NCBI GenBank assembly: GCA_025449975.1
Contig: JANWIG010000055.1
Span: forward strand, 1-64,000
Origin: Thermoactinomycetaceae bacterium
GTDB lineage: Bacteria > Bacillota > Bacilli > Thermoactinomycetales > Thermoactinomycetaceae
DNA: 64,000 nucleotides
Reading direction: 5' to 3'
The position numbers were made by a program, and so were the translations under genes. The notes under the pieces were generated by a model. The model made no database searches and had not been told where the DNA came from. It saw only the letters and a list, made by a program, of their open reading frames with translations. Below, piece by piece: positions 1 to 10,534 of the stretch (positions within the stretch are counted from its first letter, which is position 1; every line of letters starts with the position of its first letter).

Positions 1-76
<76 letters not shown>

Positions 77-83
77 TAAACGT

Positions 84-159
84 GCTGGTGTAGCTCAATT
101 GGTAGAGCAACTGACTTGTAATCAGTGGGTTGGGGGTTCAAGTCCTCTCACCAGCACCA
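84..159 (+). tRNA. tRNA-Thr (TGT)
   Basis: The acceptor stem GCTGGTG pairs with CACCAGC, the anticodon loop CTTGTAA gives TGT, and CCA is encoded. It follows tRNA-Phe by 7 nt, consistent with one polycistronic precursor. Confidence 0.97.
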
Positions 160-170
160 TTTTTTATATA

Positions 171-243
171 GGGGCGTAGTTTAATGGCAGAACAGAGGTC
201 TCCAAAACCTCCAGTGTGGGTTCGATTCCTACCGCCCCTGCCA
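171..243 (+). tRNA. tRNA-Trp (CCA)
   Basis: The anticodon stem GAGGT/ACCTC encloses loop CTCCAAA, giving anticodon CCA. The acceptor GGGGCG pairs with CGCCCC and CCA is encoded. Its last 15 nt overlap, in antisense, the end of the yugN-like gene. Confidence 0.96.
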
Positions 244-666
244 AGTATCATCCAGCATCATTTTTTGCTCAAGTGTTTGAATGAGCGATCTGGCACGGTC
301 CAACCACTTCTCGTGGATCGGGCTCCCTTCCGTGGAGATTGGCTGGCTAAACTGATTGATCAATGCTGTGAAGATACCACTTCTCGCTGTAGGGTCGTTT
401 CCTGTTAAAAACTCGTGTTTGATGACAAAAGGCTGACCTAACTTCACTTTGGTATGCGGCTGGTCCAATTCACCATCCAGAGCGATCACAGGGATCCGCA
501 GGTAATAGCGATAACCATGTTCTTCTTCCCAATCCAAGGGATGGTCGAAGTAGCCGTGTTCATAAGTATAACCACCTCCAAGTGTAAAATTCTCTTCTTG
601 GAAAAACTGATTTGCCTTTTCAAATGAGTTTTGATAACCTTCTATCGTCGATTGAATGGGAATCAT
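229..666 (-). CDS. yugN: YugN-like family protein
   Basis: A 145-residue soluble protein resembling the Bacillus YugN family: the central pattern of a GGGYTYEHGYFD block followed by YYLRIPV and LDGELD is characteristic. The family has no firmly assigned biochemical role, so none is claimed. The start is the ATG at 666, 8 nt after a GGAAAGGAGA ribosome site. The gene lies on the opposite strand inside the tRNA cluster, and its last four codons plus the TAG stop are read from the complement of the tRNA-Trp acceptor 3' strand and CCA. Confidence 0.8.
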   Translation of the reverse strand: MIPIQSTIEGYQNSFEKANQFFQEENFTLGGGYTYEHGYFDHPLDWEEEHGYRYYLRIPVIALDGELDQPHTKVKLGQPFVIKHEFLTGNDPTARSGIFTALINQFSQPISTEGSPIHEKWLDRARSLIQTLEQKMMLDDTWQGR

Positions 667-730
667 ATACTATTCTCCTTTCCGATGATGATACCTTTAT
701 CGTATACAGCTGTTTCTGATTTCATACCAT

Positions 731-804
731 GGCGGCATGGCCAAGTGGTAAGGCATGGGTCTGCAAAACCTTGATCCCCGGTTCGAATCCGGGTGCCGCC
801 TCCA
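731..804 (+). tRNA. tRNA-Cys (GCA)
   Basis: The acceptor GGCGGCA pairs with TGCCGCC, the anticodon loop CTGCAAA gives GCA, and the 3' end TCCA is encoded. It resumes the plus-strand tRNA cluster after the yugN-like gene. Confidence 0.96.
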
Positions 805-826
805 ATTCTTCTTCTTATTTTGCCAT

Positions 827-913
827 GCGGACGTGGCGGAATTGGCAGACGCGCAAGATTCAGGTTCTTGTGGTCACTAGACTGTGGGGGTTCAAATCCC
901 TTCGTCCGCACCA
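827..913 (+). tRNA. tRNA-Leu (CAG)
   Basis: An 87-nt class II tRNA with a long variable arm. The anticodon stem CAAGA/TCTTG encloses TTCAGGT, giving anticodon CAG. The acceptor GCGGACG pairs with CGTCCGC and CCA is encoded. Confidence 0.96.
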
Positions 914-917
914 TGAT

Positions 918-994
<77 letters not shown>

Positions 995-1061
995 AACTCC
1001 TCATCCAACTGTTGGATAGGATGGATCTCATCGAAAACGTATGGACATTTGAATATAACAT

Positions 1062-1138
<77 letters not shown>

Positions 1139-1205
1139 TTTTCCTTATCCAACTGTTGGATGGGGTTGATTTCATCGAAAACGTATAGACATTTGAGTAT
1201 AACAT

Positions 1206-1282
<77 letters not shown>

Positions 1283-1315
1283 AAAACCTAACTCGATATG
1301 AGTTAGGTTTTTTTT
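1283..1315 (+). terminator. Intrinsic terminator of the tRNA cluster
   Basis: A 12-bp stem (AAAACCTAACTC / GAGTTAGGTTTT) with a 5-nt loop runs into a T tract, directly after the last tRNA-Arg. Confidence 0.9.
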
Positions 1316-1401
1316 ATGGATCGCTTTGGAAGGTATAACCAATCATGTGACAGAATCTATATAGATATGACAAATTCCGAATATTCAGGGAGTGGGATGG
1401 T

Positions 1402-3546
1402 ATGAGGAAAAAAGGGCATTTCTCTTTGTTTGTTGTTAGCATCCTTTTGATTGTCATGCTTAATCTGTTACTCGTTCAGGCAAATTTCGATGAAAAATCT
1501 TCTCGTGGGTTAGATGCAAAGCATGAATATTATTTTGTTCAGTTGAAAAATGAGTCCATTGTGGAAAAGTTGAAAAAGGAGATAAAAACGCCTTTAACTC
1601 CCGCCCAATTGCACCATTCTTTTGCTAAACAATACGATGAGCAACTAAAAAAAGATCATGAAGAATTTAAAGCATGGCTCAAGAGTAAGAACAAGCAGAT
1701 CACTGTGACTGCGGAATTTTCCACTTTGATTAACGGGATCGCTGTCAAAGCCAGTTCAACCGACGCCAAGATGTTGGCGCAAGGTCCTGGGGTGAAACGT
1801 GTTGTTCAGAGTAGAAAATATATCCCATTGATGAATCAGAGCAACCAACTTATTTATAGTCCGTCTCTATGGAAAAAGGGATTCCAAGGAGACGGGATAA
1901 AAGTAGGAGTGATTGATAGCGGGATTGATCCCCATCATCCTTTTCTAAAAGACGCTTCATTAAAAATGCCGGCAGGATTTCCCAAAGTAAATCGAGTCGA
2001 GGATAAAAAATTTACGAGCAATAAAGTGATTGTGGCAAAGGTGTATAGTCCGGATCTTACCGCTTCCCCAAAGGCACTGGACTCACATGGAACCCATGTG
2101 GCAGGAACGATCGCGGGTAAAAGAGATTACAAAGATCCAACTGGCTTGGTAAAAAGTCCACTTAGTGGAGTCGCTCCTAAAGCCTATCTCGGAAATTATA
2201 ATGTTTTTCCTTGTGAGAATTGCTCTGCTGAAAGTATCTTTATTGCTAAGGCGGTAGAAGATGCTGTCAACGATGGGATGGATATTATCAATATGAGCTT
2301 GGGAGGGGAAGCAGTTGTTGGTTTTGATCTTCTAGTGGAGGTGGTCAATGCGGCAAGTGATGTCGGTGTCACCATGGTGGTCGCTGCTGGAAATGAAGGA
2401 CCGGATCCGATGACGATTGCTTCGCCTGGTATTGCAGCGAAGTCGATAACGGTGGGAGCAGTGACCAATCACCATTTTATCGGCACAGCGATGAACATCG
2501 AAGTAGATGGACAGAAAAGAGAAGTGATGATTGGAACAAGTGATCCGGGGGGGAAAATCACTGGTAGGGTTGCCGCTCCTCTGGCAGTCGTCTCTGAAAA
2601 GGATGGATTAGGGTGTGAGCCTATCACACAAGATCTACAGGGAAAAATTGCTGTATTAAAGCGGGGAATTTGTAGCTTTACCCTCAAAGGAAAGCATGCG
2701 ATGGATCGTGGAGCTGTGGGATTGTTAATTATCAATCATTCCGCTGGAGATCCCAGCAGCATGTTTGTTGAGGAAGAGATTTCAATCCCGATGGGGATGG
2801 TTTCTGATCAAGATGGAGAGTGGATCAGCAAAGGAAATCGGATTTTTGGCGAGTTTCAGCTGAATTCGGAAAAAGAAATTATCTCCGGTAATTCAAAGTA
2901 TTTGGCGAATTTCTCCTCGCGAGGACCTACTGTGAATCATACGTTAAAGCCGGATGTAACAGCAGTCGGTGTCAATGTGTACTCCAGTGTTCTTCAAGGA
3001 GGGCTTGAGATGTTAAATGGGACCTCCATGGCTACTCCTCACGTGGCAGGAGCAGCAGCGCTCTTAAAGCAAGCCCATCCATCATGGACACCGGATGATA
3101 TAAAGTCAGCGTTAATGAATACAGCCCAATCTGTTCGGGATTCAGAAAATCCCCTCGAAGTTGGAAGTGGCTTCATTCATGTCGAAAAGGCTTTTCAGCC
3201 ACCTGTGATGGTATTTCCGAGTTCGCTTAGTTTTGGCAAAATCAAGTCTCCTATACATACAGCAAAGTTAAAAGTGAAGATAACCAATCCGACGAACAGG
3301 AAACAAACCTATTTTCTTTCCGTTGCGGAGAAGAATCATATCAAACTCAGTAAGTCACAAATTACTCTTCAACCAAAGCAGACAGGTATCTTCGAAGTGA
3401 GGACGATGCCGTACAATGTTCGCGAAGGAAAAGAAAGAGTGGGCTTTATTACAATTCGTACGAAAGCAGGAGAGTCGACCCGTCTCCCCTATTATTATCT
3501 ATTACGTGATGAACTCTCTTCGCTGGGAAACCATAAGAGTAAGTAA
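1402..3546 (+). CDS. Secreted S8 subtilisin-family protease with PA domain (Vpr-like)
   Basis: A 714-residue extracellular serine protease. A hydrophobic signal peptide spans residues 1-27. An inhibitor I9-type propeptide region lies at about 40-140. The S8 catalytic triad is visible as Asp172 (GVIDSGID), His229 (DSHGTHVAGT) and Ser542 (NGTSMATPHVAG), with the oxyanion Asn in AAGNEGP near 331. A protease-associated insert lies at about 360-495, and a fibronectin/Ig-like tail at about 610-700. This order matches Bacillus Vpr, which is somewhat longer. The ATG at 1402 follows a weak AGGGAGTGGGA site. It degrades proteins outside the cell; the exact substrate is unknown. It is probably monocistronic, with a structured RNA and terminator downstream. 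Confidence 0.9.
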   Translation: MRKKGHFSLFVVSILLIVMLNLLLVQANFDEKSSRGLDAKHEYYFVQLKNESIVEKLKKEIKTPLTPAQLHHSFAKQYDEQLKKDHEEFKAWLKSKNKQITVTAEFSTLINGIAVKASSTDAKMLAQGPGVKRVVQSRKYIPLMNQSNQLIYSPSLWKKGFQGDGIKVGVIDSGIDPHHPFLKDASLKMPAGFPKVNRVEDKKFTSNKVIVAKVYSPDLTASPKALDSHGTHVAGTIAGKRDYKDPTGLVKSPLSGVAPKAYLGNYNVFPCENCSAESIFIAKAVEDAVNDGMDIINMSLGGEAVVGFDLLVEVVNAASDVGVTMVVAAGNEGPDPMTIASPGIAAKSITVGAVTNHHFIGTAMNIEVDGQKREVMIGTSDPGGKITGRVAAPLAVVSEKDGLGCEPITQDLQGKIAVLKRGICSFTLKGKHAMDRGAVGLLIINHSAGDPSSMFVEEEISIPMGMVSDQDGEWISKGNRIFGEFQLNSEKEIISGNSKYLANFSSRGPTVNHTLKPDVTAVGVNVYSSVLQGGLEMLNGTSMATPHVAGAAALLKQAHPSWTPDDIKSALMNTAQSVRDSENPLEVGSGFIHVEKAFQPPVMVFPSSLSFGKIKSPIHTAKLKVKITNPTNRKQTYFLSVAEKNHIKLSKSQITLQPKQTGIFEVRTMPYNVREGKERVGFITIRTKAGESTRLPYYYLLRDELSSLGNHKSK

Positions 3547-3548
3547 AA

Positions 3549-3767
3549 GGAGCTAGAACGCTGGTAACAGGCGCTCCACCCATGAGGATCCATTCTAACT
3601 GCATGGGACGGGATGATGTTAAAGCCCTGAACTTGGGTGATGTCCAAAACGGAAACGGACTGCGGACGCTAACAACTCGAGAAACCCATGGCGAAAGCCG
3701 TGTGGATGTCAACATAATGTTAGACCGAGAAAGGATCACTCAATCGGGAGTGATCCTATTTTTTTAA
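3549..3767 (+). ncRNA. Candidate structured non-coding RNA
   Basis: About 220 nt after the protease stop with no convincing ORF but dense base pairing. The hairpin GGAGC 3549-3553 / GCTCC 3573-3577 contains a GTAA-capped inner stem. CCCATG 3579-3584 pairs with CATGGG 3602-3607. GTCC 3642-3645 pairs with GGAC 3657-3660. CATGGC 3687-3692 pairs with GCCGTG 3697-3702 around a GAAA tetraloop. GTC and AACAT at 3708-3715 pair with ATGTT and GAC at 3717-3725. The segment ends in a strong terminator. It could be an independent RNA or a 3'-UTR-derived RNA. I do not recognise the family; raiA-type RNA is one hypothesis to test. Confidence 0.5.
3733..3767 (+). terminator. Intrinsic terminator of the structured RNA
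   Basis: A perfect 9-bp stem GGATCACTC / GAGTGATCC followed by a run of seven T. It lies just before the convergent germination operon ends. Confidence 0.88.
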
Positions 3768-3773
3768 GTAACT

Positions 3774-4943
3774 TTATTTATCGAGATATGGTGGATTAAA
3801 CGAGTTGTTATCCTTTAACTTTAATCCTCCAGAGTTGGTGATATTCGCTTTGATCCGGACAGATCGTAATGAATCTTTCTCAAGGAAAAATTCCTTTTCT
3901 TTAGTAAGCTTTTTCCAAAATGCATGATGTTGATTGAGAAGTACACGGGATAACGAATAGAGATCATCATTCCGTGTGACGCCTTCTCGAAAAGTAGAAC
4001 GAATCTGCTCTTCGATCTTTTTCACTGCAAGTTGATAAAGTCTTGATACTTGAATAGGCCTTGGCATCATATAAATTTGTCCTTTGACAGAAATGTCGAT
4101 ATCGAAATAGGGTTTTCCATTTTGAATATATGATTTGATCTTAACCTTTGGCTCACTAAAAACCATCGTGGCGACCATTTGATTTCCTTCGGTTAGGATG
4201 AGAAGGGCTCGGTTGGTCTCTGGGGTAATCCAGCGAAGTCCTGATAAATGGTGATCCGCATAACTGCTTATTTTTTTATGGTTACGTAGCGAATAAACTC
4301 CGTTTAATTGAAACGTTTGGATGGGCTTTTTTTCATCACGCCAGAGTGTCGCTGTTCTCACGCGAGGGATTAACAAAGTTGTTCCGGATTCGTATAGTTT
4401 GGATAATACTTCATGCATATGAACAGGTCGAATCCATGAATGTTGTTTGTAAGCAAGCAAAGGCGTCTGTGATCGTTTGGGAATAAAGATTTCCAAGGGA
4501 ATCATTAATACTTTTTCAAGTGGCTCTGAAGTAGCAAAGATCCATTGAGTTGGCCTCGCTTGATGAAAACGCCCAAATAACTCGATGATTTCATCTAAAA
4601 TGCCCTTTTCCAAGGCTTCTTCACTAAAAAACATACCATGAAGTTGTGCATAGCTAAGCATCTGCTCAGATGCACTGTAAAGGTTAAAAAAGGCTTCGTG
4701 TAGTGTTTTTCCTTTACCATGACCAAGCCAATTCATCGCATCTCCTTTGCCACTAGCTGTTTCAGACTTGGCTAGCAGAGAAAAATTGGTTAGCTTGGAG
4801 TAGATATGGTAGTACCCATCCCGATAATCAAAGCCCATAACATCGATATAATAGATTCTTTCGATCGTTTTTGAGTCCCAGCATCCTCCCAAAAAGAAGA
4901 GAGGGATCAATTGGATCATCAAGATCGTTTTTTTCCAGTTCAT
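3774..4943 (-). CDS. Ger(x)C-type spore germination lipoprotein (C subunit)
   Basis: A 389-residue C subunit of a GerA-type nutrient germinant receptor, anchored in the spore inner membrane by a lipid. The N-terminus has a hydrophobic segment and a lipobox LGGC with Cys21, followed by the typical WDSKTIE stretch. Length and ending match the Ger(x)C family. It is the last gene of the B-A-C operon and its start overlaps the A-subunit stop by 4 nt (ATGA), indicating translational coupling. Expression in the forespore would be expected from the family; I could not find a clear sigma-G promoter upstream of the operon. Confidence 0.9.
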   Translation of the reverse strand: MNWKKTILMIQLIPLFFLGGCWDSKTIERIYYIDVMGFDYRDGYYHIYSKLTNFSLLAKSETASGKGDAMNWLGHGKGKTLHEAFFNLYSASEQMLSYAQLHGMFFSEEALEKGILDEIIELFGRFHQARPTQWIFATSEPLEKVLMIPLEIFIPKRSQTPLLAYKQHSWIRPVHMHEVLSKLYESGTTLLIPRVRTATLWRDEKKPIQTFQLNGVYSLRNHKKISSYADHHLSGLRWITPETNRALLILTEGNQMVATMVFSEPKVKIKSYIQNGKPYFDIDISVKGQIYMMPRPIQVSRLYQLAVKKIEEQIRSTFREGVTRNDDLYSLSRVLLNQHHAFWKKLTKEKEFFLEKDSLRSVRIKANITNSGGLKLKDNNSFNPPYLDK

Positions 4944-6469
4944 GATTTGCTTCCCTGCCGATCATGGTCACGTACTTTCAGCCACTTGGGTCGTTCATTC
5001 ATCGCCTCGGTTGGTGGACGAAGGATCCCACGGAAGAAATCTTTCCAAATAAAAGGAGAGACGGGAGCGAGATAAGGTACACCCAGCGGTCGGTAATGAG
5101 CAAGGTATAGAACCACTGTAAAATAGCTTGTTAGGAAGCCGAGCATCCCCAAAAAAGAGGAGCACAACATAATATAAACCCGTAAAGCAGCTGTTGTCCC
5201 AACCAATGACTGATTGACCAGCATGGAGTTTGCGACAATCGCAGCAGCCATCACTACAACTGTGCCAGCACTGGTCAAACCAAAACGGATTGCTGCATCC
5301 CCAATAATTAATCCCCCCACGACGGAGAACGTTTGTCCATATCTTAGCGGCAGGCGCATTCCCGCTTCACGAAACAATTCAAATAAAAACAACATAATAA
5401 ACGATTCAACTGGTATGGGAAAAGGAACTCCTCGCCGTGATTCTACTAAAGTGGCTAGCAAATTATAAGGGATTTGGTCTTGGTGAAAGCCGGCGAGGGC
5501 AATCCAAAGACCGGGTAAAAGGAGGGTGACAATAATACCTAAAAGACGAAAGATGAATTCAAAGGATGGATAAATAAAAAGAAATTGATTATCTTCTCCT
5601 GACTTCATCAGATTAATCAGGTTGGTCGGTCCAATCAGGATGGTAGGCAAACCATCGATGATGATACAAAAACGTCCGCGAACAAGTGCGTTGGCGGCAA
5701 AGTCAGGTCTTCCAGTGTAGTTGAAAGCAGGGAAGAGGGAGTAGCTGCGATCGGCGATTAACTCTTCAAATTTAGCACTGGAGCTGATCAGATCGATATC
5801 GATTTCTTTGATCCTTTTTTTAATTGTTTCGACATACTCAGGGTAGATAATATCTTTTATATAGAGAAGACCGATTTGCGTTTTGCTCCGTTTTCCCACA
5901 ATAAATTCTTCGTAGGCAAGTGATTCGGTCTTTAAACGTTTGCGAATTAACGCCACGTTGACACGAAGATCCTCCGTAAAACCATCACGAGGTCCGCGAA
6001 TCGAAATTTCCGCATTGGTCTCTTCAACACTACGTTGTGGGAAATCGGCAATATTTAAACAAAATACTTCGTTTTTTCCTTCAAAAAGAATGACCAGAAA
6101 ACCAGAGAAGACATATTGGATGAGCTCATCGATTTGCTTGGTTTTTCCAATCGGTAAAGACCAAGGGAGAGTATTGTTTTTTCTTTCCACCGAAGGATGG
6201 TATAGGTTTTCGGCCAAGCTTTCGATTGCTGGAAGTGCTTCGATCATGCGTCTTTTATTGACGATCATATCACAGTAGATCAGGAGTGCCTTCGAGCGCC
6301 TATGTGGATAAACAAAATTTTTCTCAATCATTTTCACATCTTGACTTAAATCAAAGATGGTTCGTAGAAGCTTTTGGTTCTCTTCAAACCGAGAAGAGAG
6401 CGTTTGGGGGACAGAGGTTGCGTTGTCAGCTTTTTTATTTATCCATTGTCTGCGTAGCCATTGGATCAT
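4940..6469 (-). CDS. GerA-family spore germination protein (A subunit)
   Basis: A 509-residue A subunit of the germinant receptor. It has a large N-terminal soluble domain (about 1-290, including a PRDGFTEDLRVN stretch typical of the family) followed by several membrane segments between about 295 and 470 with the ESRRGVPFP and GGLIIGDAAI motifs. The A subunit takes part in germinant sensing together with the B-subunit permease. It overlaps both neighbours by 4 nt. The germinant cannot be deduced from the sequence. Confidence 0.93.
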   Translation of the reverse strand: MIQWLRRQWINKKADNATSVPQTLSSRFEENQKLLRTIFDLSQDVKMIEKNFVYPHRRSKALLIYCDMIVNKRRMIEALPAIESLAENLYHPSVERKNNTLPWSLPIGKTKQIDELIQYVFSGFLVILFEGKNEVFCLNIADFPQRSVEETNAEISIRGPRDGFTEDLRVNVALIRKRLKTESLAYEEFIVGKRSKTQIGLLYIKDIIYPEYVETIKKRIKEIDIDLISSSAKFEELIADRSYSLFPAFNYTGRPDFAANALVRGRFCIIIDGLPTILIGPTNLINLMKSGEDNQFLFIYPSFEFIFRLLGIIVTLLLPGLWIALAGFHQDQIPYNLLATLVESRRGVPFPIPVESFIMLFLFELFREAGMRLPLRYGQTFSVVGGLIIGDAAIRFGLTSAGTVVVMAAAIVANSMLVNQSLVGTTAALRVYIMLCSSFLGMLGFLTSYFTVVLYLAHYRPLGVPYLAPVSPFIWKDFFRGILRPPTEAMNERPKWLKVRDHDRQGSKS

Positions 6470-7563
6470 GATGATAAAGACTCCTTCTTTTTTCTTTTAA
6501 ATGAAAAGATAAATAGTAATAAGGAGATTGAAAGTAACGTCATCAGGATTCCAGGGAGGAGATATTGATGGGTAACTCTCCAAAAGATGATGTCGGAAGA
6601 AAGAAAAAGGGAAGCAGTTATTTCCATCGTTGTAATCAATATACTTACCCAAAGCTGTGTGATTTTGGACTTAATTTTAAGAATATGAATCATTAGATAT
6701 GTACCGAAAGACAAGTGGATAAACGTGCCGGTGAGCCATTGATAGATAGAGAGAAAATCAATGTGCTCGATAAATTCACCGATATTTAGAAGCGTCCATT
6801 GTTCAAAAGCGGGGTAGCGAAACTTTGTAGCTGCTGGAACGCCAAACTCAGCAATGGCACCGGCAGTCGGTCCCAGCGTTAAAAGGATTAAAATGGCTCC
6901 AATGATTAATAGGTAGCGGTATCGAAGCGGTTTCTTCAGTTGATGTTGTATAAAAATAGTCGTTACGAGATAAACCATTCCAGAAGCAACATAGATTATC
7001 CCATGAAAGATTGGTTGAAAACCATGTTCGAGGATCGGAAACAATAGGCTGTAGTTTTTTTTGGGGATGTTCCCACTCATCACTAAAAAGCCAAAGAGGA
7101 TGACAAAGGGCAATAGAATCCCATTGGCAATGACGATGGTCTGAAGTCCAGCCACTGCTGCGAGAGTACAAGGAATGGCAATCGTTATTAGGATGACAAT
7201 CAGCGGTGTTTCAGGTAAATAGGAAATTTTGCTCCACAAGCTGGTGTCCCGTAAAATGATTACATTACAAACAAAAAAGGTGAGGATACAGATCAGGGCA
7301 ATGAACCGAGGAACAAACTTCCCCCAATGCTGTGAAAGCCATCCAAAAATCTCTGCTTGCTTTGTTTGCTTCATCGTGAAATAGATGATGATCAAGAATA
7401 GAAAGGTAAAGATACTTGTCGCAATGACGGCAACCCATGCATCCCGTCCTGATGCCGTTAGTAGAGAGGGAATGATGATGACATGATTAATGATTCCAAT
7501 TGCTGTCATATATAACATGATAAATTGCAAGTTATCGATGGTTGAGGAAGAATTTTTGCTCAT
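6466..7563 (-). CDS. GerB/GerKB-type germination permease (B subunit)
   Basis: A 365-residue integral membrane protein with about ten hydrophobic helices, an APC-superfamily transporter fold adapted as the germinant-binding B subunit. It is the first gene of the operon, translationally coupled to the A subunit. The ATG at 7563 is preceded by AAGGAGACTACT. Order B-A-C differs from the classical A-B-C order of gerA in Bacillus subtilis, although shuffled orders are common among such operons. Confidence 0.9.
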   Translation of the reverse strand: MSKNSSSTIDNLQFIMLYMTAIGIINHVIIIPSLLTASGRDAWVAVIATSIFTFLFLIIIYFTMKQTKQAEIFGWLSQHWGKFVPRFIALICILTFFVCNVIILRDTSLWSKISYLPETPLIVILITIAIPCTLAAVAGLQTIVIANGILLPFVILFGFLVMSGNIPKKNYSLLFPILEHGFQPIFHGIIYVASGMVYLVTTIFIQHQLKKPLRYRYLLIIGAILILLTLGPTAGAIAEFGVPAATKFRYPAFEQWTLLNIGEFIEHIDFLSIYQWLTGTFIHLSFGTYLMIHILKIKSKITQLWVSILITTMEITASLFLSSDIIFWRVTHQYLLPGILMTLLSISLLLFIFSFKRKKKESLSS

Positions 7564-7725
7564 AGTAGTCTCCTTTTCTTTCTATCCAAACCATTGGGAT
7601 GAGCTACTTAGGGACGATGCTTATTTATAGTTTGTCAAAAGAAAGAGAAAGTATGTAAAAAAGAAGAAATCCAAACGATGATTTGTCAATTGTCACATAA
7701 TCTTCATTGCAAATAGAGCAAAAGA

Positions 7726-7755
7726 GGGGAAATAGGATAGATATCCTATTTCCCC
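7726..7755 (-). terminator. Intrinsic terminator of mnmA
   Basis: A 14-bp perfect stem (GGGGAAATAGGATA / TATCCTATTTCCCC) with a 2-nt centre, just past the mnmA stop. On the minus strand it is followed by a modest T-rich stretch. Confidence 0.75.
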
Positions 7756-7764
7756 TCCAAGAAG

Positions 7765-8907
<1,143 letters not shown>

Positions 8908-8959
8908 CTAAGCTATGTGACGATCAATTATCAAGAAAAAGTTAGAAAGGAAATATCCA

Positions 8960-10315
8960 ATGGTGAAAGGGCGGTTTTCTATCTTTAAGCGATTAACGGG
9001 ACCGCAAATTTTAGTTTTGGGTCTGGCATTTACCATTTTCGTAGGTGCTTTCTTATTGAGTTTACCGATTGCAGCAGAGCCGAATAAACATATTTCCTTT
9101 CTGGATGCATTGTTTACAGCAGCTTCCGCTGTATGCGTAACGGGATTGGTTGTAGTAGATATTGCTACAACCTTTAGCTATTTTGGAGAAGTCGTCATTT
9201 TATTGTTAATTCAAATAGGTGGGCTTGGTTTTATGACGTTTACCACCTTGATTGCCGTTCTCTTAGGAAGGAAAATTGGAATTTCTGAGCGGCTAGCTCT
9301 CACCGAGTCTTTAAATTTATCGACGATGGAGGGGATCGTTCGTCTAGCCAAAGCGATCTTTCTCATTACGATCATCATCGAAGCGTTGGGCATCTTGATT
9401 TTAAGCAGTCGGTTTATTCCAGAATGGGGGTTGTCTAAAGGGATCTATTATGCCGTTTTCCACTCTGTTTCTTCCTTTAACAATGCTGGTTTTGATTTAT
9501 TTGGAGATGATGGAAAGTTTAGTGGTTTGACAAGATATGTAGATGATCCAGTGGTTGTTTTAACGATCGGCAGTCTTGTCTTGTTGGGTGGGATCGGTTT
9601 TATTGTTATTCAAGAGCTAATCTCTTATAAAAAAGGTAAAAAATTGAGTTTACATACAAAGATTGTTTTAATAATGAGTTTGATGTTGATCATCGGCGGA
9701 ATGGTCATGATCTTATTGATCGAATGGTTTAATCCGAAAACTTTGGGGGCATTATCGTGGGACGGAAGGCTGCTTTCTGCTTGGTTTCAATCCATTTGTC
9801 GTACATCGGGTCTCAATACCCTTGACCTCGGTTCGCTGTATCCGACAACATTATTTATGATGATATTATTAATGTTTGTAGGAGCTTCCCCCAGTTCAAC
9901 GGGTGGCGGGATTAAAACGACGACCTTGGCAGTGATTTTGTTGGCGGTGTGGAATATGTTGCGCGGGCGCCATGATGACATTGTCGCTTTTAAAAGAAGA
10001 ATTCCCCATTATTTGGTTTATAAAGCACTGACTGTGTCGGTAGCGGCGCTGATCTATGTGATTATTGTGACCATGATCCTCACCATTTCCGAGAGAACCG
10101 ATCTACTAACGGCCATGTTTGAGACCGTTTCTGCTTTTGCAACGGTGGGCTGGTCGATGGGATTGACTCCTGATCTAAGCGCATTGGGTAAAGTGATTAT
10201 GATCATTAGCATGTTTGTTGGGAAACTGGGACCGGTCACCTTGACATTGGCATTGGCTAAATCGAGAACGCATCTTCCATACAAATATCCAGAAGAAAAA
10301 CCACTAATAGGTTAA
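8960..10315 (+). CDS. ktrB: KtrB/TrkH-family potassium uptake channel subunit
   Basis: A 451-residue membrane protein of the KtrB/TrkH superfamily, which moves K+ inward with a cytosolic KtrA/TrkA gating partner not found in this window. The four M1-P-M2 repeats are visible through their selectivity-filter loops: VCVTGL near 55, SFNNAGF near 173, CRTSGLNT near 285 and FATVGWSMGL near 395. Length matches Bacillus KtrB. It appears to be a single gene with its own terminator. Confidence 0.9.
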   Translation: MVKGRFSIFKRLTGPQILVLGLAFTIFVGAFLLSLPIAAEPNKHISFLDALFTAASAVCVTGLVVVDIATTFSYFGEVVILLLIQIGGLGFMTFTTLIAVLLGRKIGISERLALTESLNLSTMEGIVRLAKAIFLITIIIEALGILILSSRFIPEWGLSKGIYYAVFHSVSSFNNAGFDLFGDDGKFSGLTRYVDDPVVVLTIGSLVLLGGIGFIVIQELISYKKGKKLSLHTKIVLIMSLMLIIGGMVMILLIEWFNPKTLGALSWDGRLLSAWFQSICRTSGLNTLDLGSLYPTTLFMMILLMFVGASPSSTGGGIKTTTLAVILLAVWNMLRGRHDDIVAFKRRIPHYLVYKALTVSVAALIYVIIVTMILTISERTDLLTAMFETVSAFATVGWSMGLTPDLSALGKVIMIISMFVGKLGPVTLTLALAKSRTHLPYKYPEEKPLIG

Positions 10316-10414
10316 GTATAATTTTGTTAAATCATTAAAATATCACCGTATGTCCAAATAAGTATATTGTATTGGATGATAAAATCAAGCAAAATAAAGT
10401 TATATACACTGCTC

Positions 10415-10440
10415 GAAGAGGTTGGCGATCCTCTTTTTAC
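10415..10440 (+). terminator. Probable terminator after ktrB
   Basis: A short stem AAGAGG / CCTCTT with an 8-nt loop followed by TTTTT. It is weaker than the other terminators in the window. Confidence 0.55.
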
Positions 10441-10534
10441 TGCTTCTATGCGCAAGGAATTGTCATCTTCGCATAGAATATGGAGAAGAGAATGAGGGTT
10501 ACTGGGTGTAAAGAGGGTTGAAAGGCAGGTATTT

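Noticed and set aside
184-408. Plus-strand ORF through tRNA-Trp and yugN
   Set aside because: It runs over a certain tRNA and antisense to a better supported gene; no ribosome site and no family.
2196-2735. Minus-strand ORFs inside the subtilase gene
   Set aside because: Shadow frames antisense to a clear protein with an intact catalytic triad.
3549-3767. RNase P RNA
   Set aside because: Phrases such as GAGAAACCCA and GTTAGACC recall RNase P type B RNA, but the segment is about half the needed length and lacks the other conserved regions.
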